Origin: Streptomyces griseus
Lineage (GTDB): Bacteria > Actinomycetota > Actinomycetes > Streptomycetales > Streptomycetaceae
Length of the DNA stretch: 64,000 nucleotides
Direction: 5' to 3'
NCBI RefSeq assembly: GCF_900460065.1
Contig: NZ_UAVD01000028.1
Location: forward strand, 310,001 to 374,000
The number at the start of each line of letters is the position of its first letter. Position 1 is the stretch's first letter. The notes under the pieces were generated by a model. That model was not told the DNA's origin, searched no databases, and saw only the letters and a program-made list of their open reading frames with translations. The translations under genes and the position numbers were made by a program. Positions 23,273-31,017 of this stretch are shown here, piece by piece.

Positions 23273-24426
23273 CCCGGCGCTCCACGCGCTCGCCCCGCTT
23301 CGACGCGACGATCGTGCTGACCTACTACCTCCCGTACACCAGCGGACTCACCGAAGTGGCCCGCACGGTCGCCGAGGGGCTGGCCGCGCGGGGCCGCCGG
23401 GTCGCCGTCGTCGCCTGCCGGCACGATCCGGACCGCCCCGTACGGGAGACCGTGGGCGGCGTCGAGGTGTTCCGCGCCCCGGTCGCCGCCCGGCTGGGAC
23501 GCGGGGTGATCAGCCCCGGTTTCGCCCCGCTCGCCGGGCGGATCGCCCGCGCCTCCCGGGTCGTCAACCTCCATCTGCCGATGCTGGAGGCCGGGCTCGT
23601 GGCCCGCCTCGCCGGGAGCACCCCCGTGGTCGCCACCCACCACGACGACGTCTGGCTGGCCGGGGGCGCCCTCGCCCCGCTCCAGGTGAAGGCCGTCGAC
23701 GCCTCGGTGGCCGGGGCGCTGCGCCGATCGGCGGCGGTGGTCGTCAACAACGTGGACCACGCCGAGCATTCGCGCCACTATCCCCTGATGCGCGAGCGCC
23801 GGCTGCTGGCCATCGCCCCGCCCTGCCGCGAACGCGAGCCCGCCCCCGCCGCGTTCCGCGAGACGGCCGGGCCGCACTTCGGCTTCCTCGGCCGGATCGC
23901 CCCGGAGAAGGGGCTGCACCACCTGGTCGACGCCTTTCGGACGATCCCGGACCCCGAGGCCCGGCTGCTGATCGCCGGCGACTACTCCAAGGTCGCGGGC
24001 GGCAGCGTCGTCGGGGCCCTGCGCGCCCGGGCCGGCGACGACACCCGTATCCGGTTCACCGGCTTCCTCGCCGACGAGCGGGTCGCGGGCTTCTACGCCT
24101 CGCTGGACGCCTTCGCCCTGCCGTCCGTCGCCGAGGAGTCCTTCGGCATCTCCCAGGCCGAGGCGATGATGCTCGGCGTCCCCTCCGTCGCGAGCGACGC
24201 CCCGGGCATGCGCGTGCCGGTGTCGGAGACCGGTTTCGGCCGCCTCTTCCCGCCCGGCGACGCCCGCGCCCTGGCCGGGGCGCTGCTGGACGTGGCCGCC
24301 TACGCGCCGGAGCGCCGCGCGGAGGGGGGCCGTGACGCCCGCGCCCGGTACGGGACGGACAGCTGCCTGGACGCCTACGACGCGCTGTTCCAGGAGGCCG
24401 GGGCCGCACAGGGAGCCCCCGCGTGA
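23269..24426 (+). CDS. GT4-family glycosyltransferase
   Basis: GT-B fold enzyme of 385 residues. The N-terminal domain includes YYLPYTSGLTEVARTVAEGLAARG. The C-terminal domain has the donor-binding FGFLGRIAPEKGLHHLVDAF and the E-x7-E signature EESFGISQAEAMMLGVPSVAS. The donor sugar is not predictable. It is soluble or peripheral, unlike the two GT2 enzymes. The start overlaps the upstream EEP stop and its stop overlaps the downstream EEP start, so translation is coupled through this part of the cluster. Confidence 0.92.
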   Translation: MTRRSTRSPRFDATIVLTYYLPYTSGLTEVARTVAEGLAARGRRVAVVACRHDPDRPVRETVGGVEVFRAPVAARLGRGVISPGFAPLAGRIARASRVVNLHLPMLEAGLVARLAGSTPVVATHHDDVWLAGGALAPLQVKAVDASVAGALRRSAAVVVNNVDHAEHSRHYPLMRERRLLAIAPPCREREPAPAAFRETAGPHFGFLGRIAPEKGLHHLVDAFRTIPDPEARLLIAGDYSKVAGGSVVGALRARAGDDTRIRFTGFLADERVAGFYASLDAFALPSVAEESFGISQAEAMMLGVPSVASDAPGMRVPVSETGFGRLFPPGDARALAGALLDVAAYAPERRAEGGRDARARYGTDSCLDAYDALFQEAGAAQGAPA

Positions 24427-25625
24427 CGACGATCGGCCAGGTGGCGGCGGCCGGTGCGAACGGGCCTCTCGCCGGGGGCGGTTGGGTGCTGTGGGCCGGC
24501 GGGGCCTGGGCGGTCTTCCTGGCCGCGCACCTCGCCCTCAACGGCCGCTGGTGGTTCTGGCTGCTGCCCTCGCTGCTGCCGCCGCCCGTGTTCGTCGCCC
24601 TGCCCGCCCTGCTCCTGGTGGCCGCGGGGGCGACGGGGGACGTCACGGCCGCCGTCGTGGCGGGCGCGGCCCTGCTGCTCGGGGCCCGGCAGTCCGGCCT
24701 CGTGCCCGGCGCGCTCGTACGGGGGAGGCGCCGCCCGCCGCCGGCACCGGACGGGGCGGTACGCGTCGTGTCCTGGAACACCCAGCACTGGTGCCAGTCC
24801 ACCGACCCCGAGCCCTTCTACGCCTTTCTGCGCGGGCTCGACGCCGACGTCTACCTCCTCCAGGAGTACCACCACGACGAGTTCGACGGCACGTACCGCC
24901 TGATCGACGACGAGCGGCGGCTGCGCGAGACCTTCCCCGGCCACCGGGCCGTCATCGCCCGCGGCCTGATCACCCTGTCCCGGCTCCCGGTCGTCGCGAC
25001 CGTCGAGACGGCCGCCCGCCGGACCCTGCGGGTGGACCTGGAGATGCCGGGTGACGGTCGGATTCTCGCCACCTTCAATGTCCACATCCCGGTACAGCTG
25101 CGACTCATCAGCCCGTTGCGCGCAGACTTCTACCGCGCGGTCCGCACCCGGGCCGCTGACCGGGAACGGGAGTACCGGGGACTCCTCGCGGACGTCGCCG
25201 GCTGTCCCCATCCGGCCCTGATCGCGGGGGACTTCAACACCACCGCAGCGATCGGGGACGCCCGCCGCATCGCCCGCCTGGGCTCCGACGCGGTCGCCCT
25301 GTCCGGACGCCTCTGCCCCACCTCGTGGCAGGCCCGTCCGGGGCTGCGCTGGTGGCGGCTGGACTGGGTGCTCACCACACCGGGCGCCCGGGTCCACCGC
25401 TACCGCTTCCGCGACCCGCGCGGCCTGTCCGACCACAGCGTCCAGGAGGTGTCCGTGTCGCTCGCCGAACCGGACCACCGGGCCCGCACCGACCTCCGTA
25501 TCCGCCACCACGACGGTCTCCGCCACCACGACGGTCTCCGCCGGCACGACGGTTTCCGCCATCACGACGAAGGAACTCACCATGCGTTACCGCTACCTGG
25601 GAAAGACCGGCCTGCGGGTCAGTGA
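24423..25625 (+). CDS. Membrane-anchored EEP-domain protein, copy 2
   Basis: A 400-residue paralogue of the EEP protein at 22073 with the same plan: membrane helices in residues 15-95, then the EEP domain with VVSWNTQHW, YLLQEYH, TLSRLPV, NVHIP, IAGDFNTTA and RLDWVLTT. Here the final SDH motif is intact (GLSDHSVQE), so this copy has the full catalytic set. The last 45 residues form a His/Arg/Asp-rich tail from tandem repeats (RHHDGL type) and run into the start of the aldo/keto reductase gene in another frame. GTG 24423 overlaps the previous stop (GTGA). Confidence 0.8.
   Translation: MTTIGQVAAAGANGPLAGGGWVLWAGGAWAVFLAAHLALNGRWWFWLLPSLLPPPVFVALPALLLVAAGATGDVTAAVVAGAALLLGARQSGLVPGALVRGRRRPPPAPDGAVRVVSWNTQHWCQSTDPEPFYAFLRGLDADVYLLQEYHHDEFDGTYRLIDDERRLRETFPGHRAVIARGLITLSRLPVVATVETAARRTLRVDLEMPGDGRILATFNVHIPVQLRLISPLRADFYRAVRTRAADREREYRGLLADVAGCPHPALIAGDFNTTAAIGDARRIARLGSDAVALSGRLCPTSWQARPGLRWWRLDWVLTTPGARVHRYRFRDPRGLSDHSVQEVSVSLAEPDHRARTDLRIRHHDGLRHHDGLRRHDGFRHHDEGTHHALPLPGKDRPAGQ
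25503..25572 (+). repeat. 18-bp tandem repeat encoding a His-rich tail
   Basis: Two identical 18-base units (CGCCACCACGACGGTCTC at 25503 and 25521) are followed by two degenerate units (25539 and 25557). They encode the repeated RHHDGL tail of the second EEP protein and end just before the ribosome binding site of the next gene. Confidence 0.9.
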
Positions 25626-26592
25626 ACTCTGCCTCGGCGCCATGACGTTCGGCCGCGAGGCCGACGAGACCACCAGCCACGCCCTGCTGGACCGCTTCAC
25701 GGAGGCGGGCGGCACCTTCGTGGACACGGCCGACATCTACTCCGCCGGAGCCTCCGAGGAGATCCTCGGCCGCTGGCTGAAGAGACAGCGCCGTGACGAC
25801 GTGGTGATCGCCACCAAGGTGCGGTACGGCACGGGGGAGGGCCCCAACGACCGGGGGCTGGGCCGCAACCACCTGATCGCCGGGGTCGAGTCGAGCCTGC
25901 GCCGGCTGGGCACCGACCACATCGACCTCTACCAGGTGCACGCCTGGGACCCCGGCACCCCGCTGGAGGAGACCCTCGCGACCCTGGACGCCCTCGTCAC
26001 CTCCGGCAAGGTGCGCTACATCGGGGCCAGCAACTTCTCCGGCTGGCAGCTCCAGAAGGCCGTCGACCTCAGCCGTGCGAACGGCTGGGAACCCTTCACC
26101 GCCCTCCAGCCGCTCTACAACCTGCTGGACCGCTCCGCCGAGTGGGAGCTGATGGAGGTCAGCCGCAACGAGGGCCTGGGCGTCATCCCGTGGAGCCCGC
26201 TGCGCGGCGGCTGGCTGAGCGGCGCGATCCGGCGCGGTACGGAGCGACCGCCCACGGGCACCCGCGTGGAGACCGCCGAGAAGCTCGGCTGGGGCGAGTC
26301 GTGGAGCGCGTACGAGGGGGACGAGCGCACCTGGCGGGTGCTGGACGCCCTGCACGAGGTCGCCGGACGCACGGGCCTCGCGGTGCCGGTCGTGGCCCTC
26401 GCCTGGCTGCTGGGCCGGCCCGGGGTCACCGCCCCCATCGTCGGCGCCCGCACCCTTGAGCAGCTGGAGACCAACCTGGGCGCGGCGGACCTGGACCTCG
26501 ACCCGGCCGACGCGGCCCTGTTGACCGCCGCGAGCGACCAGGTGCTCCCGTACCCGTACAGCGTCATCGAGATGGACCCCGAGCTGCGCTGA
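25582..26592 (+). CDS. Aldo/keto reductase
   Basis: NADPH-dependent oxidoreductase of 336 residues with the AKR tetrad in order: Asp and Tyr in DTADIYS (residues 48-53), Lys in IATKVR and His in QVHAWD. The cofactor-binding end is GVTAPIVGARTLEQL. The closest general group is the YajO/Gfo-like AKRs acting on small aldehydes or sugars. The ATG follows AAGGAA and overlaps the 3' end of the EEP gene by 44 bases, so it is transcribed with the cluster. It may be a core enzyme of the pathway or a passenger. Confidence 0.9.
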   Translation: MRYRYLGKTGLRVSELCLGAMTFGREADETTSHALLDRFTEAGGTFVDTADIYSAGASEEILGRWLKRQRRDDVVIATKVRYGTGEGPNDRGLGRNHLIAGVESSLRRLGTDHIDLYQVHAWDPGTPLEETLATLDALVTSGKVRYIGASNFSGWQLQKAVDLSRANGWEPFTALQPLYNLLDRSAEWELMEVSRNEGLGVIPWSPLRGGWLSGAIRRGTERPPTGTRVETAEKLGWGESWSAYEGDERTWRVLDALHEVAGRTGLAVPVVALAWLLGRPGVTAPIVGARTLEQLETNLGAADLDLDPADAALLTAASDQVLPYPYSVIEMDPELR

Positions 26593-26614
26593 CGCACCCC
26601 GTGTGACCGAAAAC

Positions 26615-26653
26615 GGGCGGTGGCCCGGGGACGAGCTCCCCGGGCCACCGCCC
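26615..26653. terminator. Bidirectional terminator between the cluster and dasR
   Basis: A perfect 17-bp stem (26615-26631 with 26637-26653) and a 5-nt loop between convergent genes. It should end both the glycan cluster and the dasR transcript. Confidence 0.9.
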
Positions 26654-26682
26654 TGTGCGTACCGCGCCGTCCGTGGTGGTGC

Positions 26683-27447
26683 TCAGTCCGTGGGCCGCTT
26701 CAGGCGGGCCACGAACTTGTACCGGTCGCCCCGGTACACCGATCGCACCCACTCCACGGGTTCGCCCTGGCCGTCCACCGAATGGCGGGACAGCATGAGC
26801 ATCGGCAGCCCCACGTCGGTGCCGAGCAGTCCCGCCTCGCGCGGCGTCGCGAGCGAGGTCTCGATGGTCTCCTCCGCCTCGGCGAGGCGCACGTCGTACA
26901 CCTCGGCGAGCGCGGTGTAGAGCGAGGTGTACTTCACCAGCGAACGGCGCAGCGCCGGGAAGCGTTTGGCCGAAAGGTGCGTGGTCTCGATCGCCATCGG
27001 CTCCCCGCTGGCGAGCCGCAGCCGCTCGATGCGCAGCACCCGGCCGCCCGTCGAGATGTCCAGCAGGCCGGCGAGCGTGTCGTCCGCCGTCACATAGCCG
27101 ATGTCCAGCAGTTGGGACGTCGGCTCCAGTCCCTGGGCACGCATGTCCTCGGTGTACGAGGTGAGCTGGAGGGCCTGGGAGACCTTCGGCTTGGCCACGA
27201 AGGTGCCCTTGCCCTGGATGCGCTCCAGCCGGCCCTCCACGACCAGCTCCTGGAGCGCCTGGCGCACGGTGGTGCGCGAGGTGTCGAATTCGGCCGCCAG
27301 GGTGCGTTCGGGCGGCACGGGGGTGCCGGGCGGCAGGGTGTCCGTCATGTCGAGGAGATGGCGCTTGAGCCGGTAGTACTTCGGTACGCGCGCTGTGCGC
27401 GTACCGGTACCGGTCTCGCCCCCCGTACTGCCCCCTTCGGCGCCCAT
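26683..27447 (-). CDS. dasR: GntR/HutC-family global regulator DasR
   Basis: Repressor of 254 residues that senses phosphorylated glucosamine/GlcNAc and controls chitin use, the PTS, development and antibiotics in Streptomyces. The N-terminal winged helix has PPERTLAAEFDTSRTTVRQ and RLERIQGKGTFVA. The C-terminal UTRA effector domain has LRIERLRLASGEPMAIETTHL and ends FVARLKRP. I chose ATG 27447 because it gives the same length as I recall for the S. coelicolor protein and has GGGAAGG upstream; a longer frame exists. It is divergent from dasA across a 279-base control region with dre sites. Confidence 0.96.
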   Translation of the reverse strand: MGAEGGSTGGETGTGTRTARVPKYYRLKRHLLDMTDTLPPGTPVPPERTLAAEFDTSRTTVRQALQELVVEGRLERIQGKGTFVAKPKVSQALQLTSYTEDMRAQGLEPTSQLLDIGYVTADDTLAGLLDISTGGRVLRIERLRLASGEPMAIETTHLSAKRFPALRRSLVKYTSLYTALAEVYDVRLAEAEETIETSLATPREAGLLGTDVGLPMLMLSRHSVDGQGEPVEWVRSVYRGDRYKFVARLKRPTD

Positions 27448-27593
27448 GGCCCGCCTTCCCGACGCTTGCGTTGCTGCCGTCACCGGCTCCTCCGTCTGTC
27501 GCGGCTCACATGGTGGCACGGTCCGGTCACGGGTCGTCGCCCTCCCTTAGGTGTCGGTCCTATAACGGACGCGAGTGCACTTCTTATACACCC

Positions 27594-27622
27594 TTGACAC
27601 CCCTAAAGGTCTAGGCCAAGCT
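27594..27622 (+). promoter_or_regulatory. Candidate dasA promoter
   Basis: TTGACA (27594-27599) and CAAGCT (27617-27622), 17 bases apart, lie about 105 bases upstream of dasA. The dre2-like site covers the spacer and -10 region, and the stronger dre lies just downstream, so DasR binding here would block transcription. Confidence 0.55.
27605..27620. promoter_or_regulatory. DasR operator, weaker copy, in front of dasA
   Basis: AAAGGTCTAGGCCAAG matches the dre consensus at 11 of 16 positions with the GGTCTAG core intact. It overlaps the predicted dasA promoter. Confidence 0.6.
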
Positions 27623-27628
27623 CCCGGT

Positions 27629-27644
27629 ACTGGTCTAAACCATT
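27629..27644. promoter_or_regulatory. DasR operator (dre) in front of dasA
   Basis: ACTGGTCTAAACCATT agrees with the dre consensus ACTGGTCTAGACCACT at 14 of 16 positions and lies at about the transcription start expected for dasA. It is the best dre in the window. Confidence 0.9.
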
Positions 27645-27726
27645 AAAGACCAGGTCCAGCCCCAGCAGAACTCGTCGAATGTCTTCGCGGTGGGTGGGGT
27701 TGCAGCATCCCTGAGGAGGGTTTGAC

Positions 27727-29025
27727 GTGAAGCGCAAGCTCATCGTGGCTATTGGTGTCGCGGGCATGTTGGTTTCGATCGCGGCGTGCGGTTCGGGTGA
27801 CAAGGACTCGTCCGCCGACCCGAAGGACCGCAAGGAAGACCTGACCGTCTGGCTCATGGGCGAGGCCCAGTCCACCTGGCCGGAGCTGGTCAAGGACGTC
27901 AACGCCGAGTTCAACAAGAAGTACCCGGGCGTCAAGGTCAAGGTTCAGTACCAGCAGTGGGCCGACAAGGTCAAGAAGCTGGACACCTCCCTCGGTGGCG
28001 ACAAATTCCCGGACGTCGTGGAACTCGGCAATACCGAGACCATGCAGTACATCCTCAATGGTGCGCTCGGAGAAATCGACCCCAAGAAGTACGAGAACTC
28101 GGACACCTGGATCAAGGGTCTGAAGGACACGTGCTCCTTCGAGGGCAAGACGTACTGCGTTCCTTACTACGCCAGCGCCCGTCTGGCCGTGTACAACAAG
28201 GACATGCTGAAGGCCGGCACCGGCAGCGACGCCCTCCCGCAGACCGAGACCGAGTTCCTCGCCGCGATGGACAAGGTCTCCGCCGAGCTCGGCAAGAAGG
28301 ACAAGCGCGCCTCCTCCCTCTACTTCCCGGGCCGCTACTGGTACGCCGCGATGTCCTACGTCGCCGCCTACGGTGGCCAGATAGCGTCGTACGACGAGGG
28401 CAGCAAGGAGTGGAAGGCCGCCCTGTCCACCCCGGAGGCCCAGAAGGGCATCCAGCACTTCGTCGACCTGGTCAAGAAGTACAACAAGGCCGACGTGACG
28501 AAGGACGAGCAGGACCACGCCAACGTCATGGCCAACGAGAAGGCCGCGGTCATCTACGGCCAGGCCTGGGAGGCCGGCAGCGTCACCACCGGCGAGAACG
28601 GCAACCCGAAGCTCGAAGGCAAGATCGCCACGGCCGGTATGCCCGGCCCCGAGGGCAAGGCCCTCCCGTCCTTCATCGGCGGCTCGGACCTCGCGACCAT
28701 CTCCAAGTCCAAGGTCCAGGACCTCGGCGAGGAGTGGATCTCCCTCTTCACCAACGCGAAGTCCATGGAGGTCCTCGCGTCGAAGAACATCCTCCCCAAC
28801 AACGAGAAGCAGCTTGAGCCGCTGAAGCAGAAGCCGGAGACCGCCGCCATCGCCAACGCGGTGCCGGACGCCTGGTTCACGCCGATCGCGCCGGGCTGGG
28901 CCTCCGTGGAGAAGGAGGAGATCCTCCAGAACATGCTCCTGGAGATCGTCAAGGGCGCCTCCGTGGCCGACGCCACCAAGAAGGCCGACGAGAAGATCAA
29001 CGCGCTGATCAACAAGGAATCCTGA
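27727..29025 (+). CDS. dasA: Chitobiose/GlcNAc-binding lipoprotein DasA
   Basis: ABC-transporter solute-binding protein of 432 residues. The lipobox VSIAACGS (cysteine near residue 21) anchors it on the cell surface. The mature protein is a family 1 binding protein with LTVWLMGEAQSTWPELVKDV and FPDVVELGNTETM. It delivers chitobiose to DasBC, energised by the shared ATPase MsiK encoded elsewhere. GTG 27727 has a strong ribosome binding site (GAGGAGGG). Codon use includes more AAG/Lys than the neighbouring genes. It is repressed by DasR. Confidence 0.96.
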   Translation: MKRKLIVAIGVAGMLVSIAACGSGDKDSSADPKDRKEDLTVWLMGEAQSTWPELVKDVNAEFNKKYPGVKVKVQYQQWADKVKKLDTSLGGDKFPDVVELGNTETMQYILNGALGEIDPKKYENSDTWIKGLKDTCSFEGKTYCVPYYASARLAVYNKDMLKAGTGSDALPQTETEFLAAMDKVSAELGKKDKRASSLYFPGRYWYAAMSYVAAYGGQIASYDEGSKEWKAALSTPEAQKGIQHFVDLVKKYNKADVTKDEQDHANVMANEKAAVIYGQAWEAGSVTTGENGNPKLEGKIATAGMPGPEGKALPSFIGGSDLATISKSKVQDLGEEWISLFTNAKSMEVLASKNILPNNEKQLEPLKQKPETAAIANAVPDAWFTPIAPGWASVEKEEILQNMLLEIVKGASVADATKKADEKINALINKES

Positions 29026-29042
29026 CCTTCCGATCGCCAGGC

Positions 29043-29068
29043 GGGGCCCGGCGTCAGCGCCGGGCCCC
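29043..29068 (+). terminator. Intergenic stem-loop between dasA and dasB
   Basis: A perfect 11-bp GC stem (29043-29053 with 29058-29068) and a 4-nt loop lie 17 bases after the dasA stop and 72 bases before dasB. It probably lets only part of the transcription continue, giving more binding protein than permease. Confidence 0.75.
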
Positions 29069-29140
29069 CGCTCCTTTCCCCGCAAGTGAACGCCGTGAAT
29101 TCCGGGGCCCGCCCCGGACCCGCGATGGAAGGTCAGCCAC

Positions 29141-30148
29141 GTGTCTGCCGCTGATACCAAGGCCGCCGGGCCGCCGGTCCCCGTACCACCCGACCCGCAG
29201 ACGACCGGGAAGTCGTCCTCCCACGACGATGCGCCCCGGGTGCAGAAGAGGAAGCGGAAGAAGGGGGAACTGCTCCCCTATCTCCTGATCCTCCCGGCGA
29301 TCGTGGCGATCGCCGCCGTCTACCTCTACCCGCTCGGCAAGACGGTCATCATGTCCTTCCAGGACATGGGCCGCCGTGAGCTGTGGTCCGGCGAGCCGGC
29401 GCCATGGGTCGGCCTGGAGCAGTTCACCAACATCCTCGGCGACTCCGAGTTCTGGTGGGTCACCTTCCGCACGATCGTCTTCATGGCCATCTGCGTGGTG
29501 CTGACCATGGGCCTCGGGCTGCTGATCGCCCTGCTCATGCGCAGGCTCTCCAACTGGGTCCGGCTCGTCCTCACCGCCTGCCTCATCGCCGCCTGGTCGA
29601 TGCCGCTGATGGTGGCCGCCTCCATCTTCCGGTTCATGGCCGACTCCGACTACGGACTGATCAACACCCTGATCGCCAAGGTCGTCGGCGAGGACTGGCT
29701 CGGACACAACTGGTACCTCAACCCCATCCAGGGCTTCGGCATCATCACCCTGCTGGTCGTCTGGGGCGCCATCCCGTTCGTCGTCGTCACCCTGTACGCC
29801 GCCCTCACCCAGGTCCCCAAGGAACTGGAGGAGGCCGCCGCCCTCGACGGCGCCAGCGCGTACGGCATCTACAAGTTCGTCACCTGGCCGGTCATCAAGC
29901 CGGTCTTCACCATGGTCGCCACCCTCTCGGTGATCTGGGACTTCAACGTCTTCGGCCAGATCTGGCTGCTGCGCGGCAACAAGCCCGAGCCGGAGTACGA
30001 GACCCTCGGCCTCTACTCCTACTCCAAGGCGTTCGAGTCCACCTCCTTCAGCCAGGGCACCGCGATCGCCCTGATCACGGTGCTGCTGCTGTCCGGCGTG
30101 GCCGTGTACTACCTGCGCCAGCTCATGAAGACGGGAGAGGTCGAATGA
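29141..30148 (+). CDS. dasB: Chitobiose ABC transporter permease DasB
   Basis: Inner-membrane permease of 335 residues. A basic N-terminal tail (RVQKRKRKKGE) precedes six or so helices. The EAA loop that contacts the ATPase is visible as ELEEAAALDGASAYGIYKFV followed by WPVIKPV. GTG 29141 follows ATGGAAGG. The stop overlaps the dasC start (ATGA), so the two permeases are made in equal amounts. Confidence 0.95.
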   Translation: MSAADTKAAGPPVPVPPDPQTTGKSSSHDDAPRVQKRKRKKGELLPYLLILPAIVAIAAVYLYPLGKTVIMSFQDMGRRELWSGEPAPWVGLEQFTNILGDSEFWWVTFRTIVFMAICVVLTMGLGLLIALLMRRLSNWVRLVLTACLIAAWSMPLMVAASIFRFMADSDYGLINTLIAKVVGEDWLGHNWYLNPIQGFGIITLLVVWGAIPFVVVTLYAALTQVPKELEEAAALDGASAYGIYKFVTWPVIKPVFTMVATLSVIWDFNVFGQIWLLRGNKPEPEYETLGLYSYSKAFESTSFSQGTAIALITVLLLSGVAVYYLRQLMKTGEVE

Positions 30149-31008
30149 GCAGCTCGACCCAGACGACACAGGCGCTGCGGCCCGACCGCAAGAAGAGCCG
30201 GCTCCACCTCGACATCGTCGGCCTCGGCATCGCCCTGGTCATGGTCTTCCCGGTCTACTGGCTGATCATCAGCGCCCTGCGGCCCAACCGGGAGATCCGC
30301 AGCTACGACCAGACGCTCTGGCCCACGTCGATCACCTTCGACAACTTCGTCCGGGCCACGGAGCAGCCGAACTTCGGCACCGCCATCCAGTCCAGCCTGA
30401 TCGTCGCGGTCACCGCGGTGGTCGGCGGCATGATCATCGCGACCCTGGCGGCGCTGGCCATCGGCCGGTTCCGGTTCTTCGGCCGCAAGGCCCTGGTCCT
30501 GATCATGATCCTGGTCCAGATGCTGCCGCCCACGGCGATGCTCATCCCGATCTACGCCCAGCTCAACGCGATGGGCGGGATCGACGAGTACTGGGGCCTG
30601 ATCGTCGTCTACCTGGTCTCCACGCTGCCCTTCGCCACCATCATGATCCGCGGCTTCGTCGTGAACATCCCGGTGGAGCTGGAGGAGTCCGCGATGGTGG
30701 ACGGCTGCACCCGCTTCCAGGCCTTCCGTCGCGTGATCTTCCCGCTGCTCGCCCCCGGGCTCGCCGCCGCGTCGATCTTCGCCCTGGTGAACGCGTGGAA
30801 CGAGTACCTCTTCGCGTACATCCTGATCAACGACAACTCCAAGTACACGCTGAACGTATGGCTCATGACGTTCACGACCGAGCGCGGAACGGACTACGGC
30901 GCCCTCATGGCGGCGTCGACCATGATCGCCATCCCCGTCGTCGTGTTCTTCATGATCATCCAGAAGAAGATGGCCACCGGCCTCACTTCCGGCGCTGTGA
31001 AGGGATAG
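30145..31008 (+). CDS. dasC: Chitobiose ABC transporter permease DasC
   Basis: Second permease of 287 residues. The EAA loop reads ELEESAMVDGCTRFQAFRRV with IFPLLAPGL. Helices start near residue 25. It forms the transmembrane pore with DasB. It is followed after only nine bases by dasD in the same direction. Confidence 0.95.
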   Translation: MSSSTQTTQALRPDRKKSRLHLDIVGLGIALVMVFPVYWLIISALRPNREIRSYDQTLWPTSITFDNFVRATEQPNFGTAIQSSLIVAVTAVVGGMIIATLAALAIGRFRFFGRKALVLIMILVQMLPPTAMLIPIYAQLNAMGGIDEYWGLIVVYLVSTLPFATIMIRGFVVNIPVELEESAMVDGCTRFQAFRRVIFPLLAPGLAAASIFALVNAWNEYLFAYILINDNSKYTLNVWLMTFTTERGTDYGALMAASTMIAIPVVVFFMIIQKKMATGLTSGAVKG

Positions 31009-31017
31009 TGCGGGCCC

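Noticed and set aside
25503..25572. Possible CRISPR-like array
   Set aside because: The units are contiguous, in frame and without spacers.
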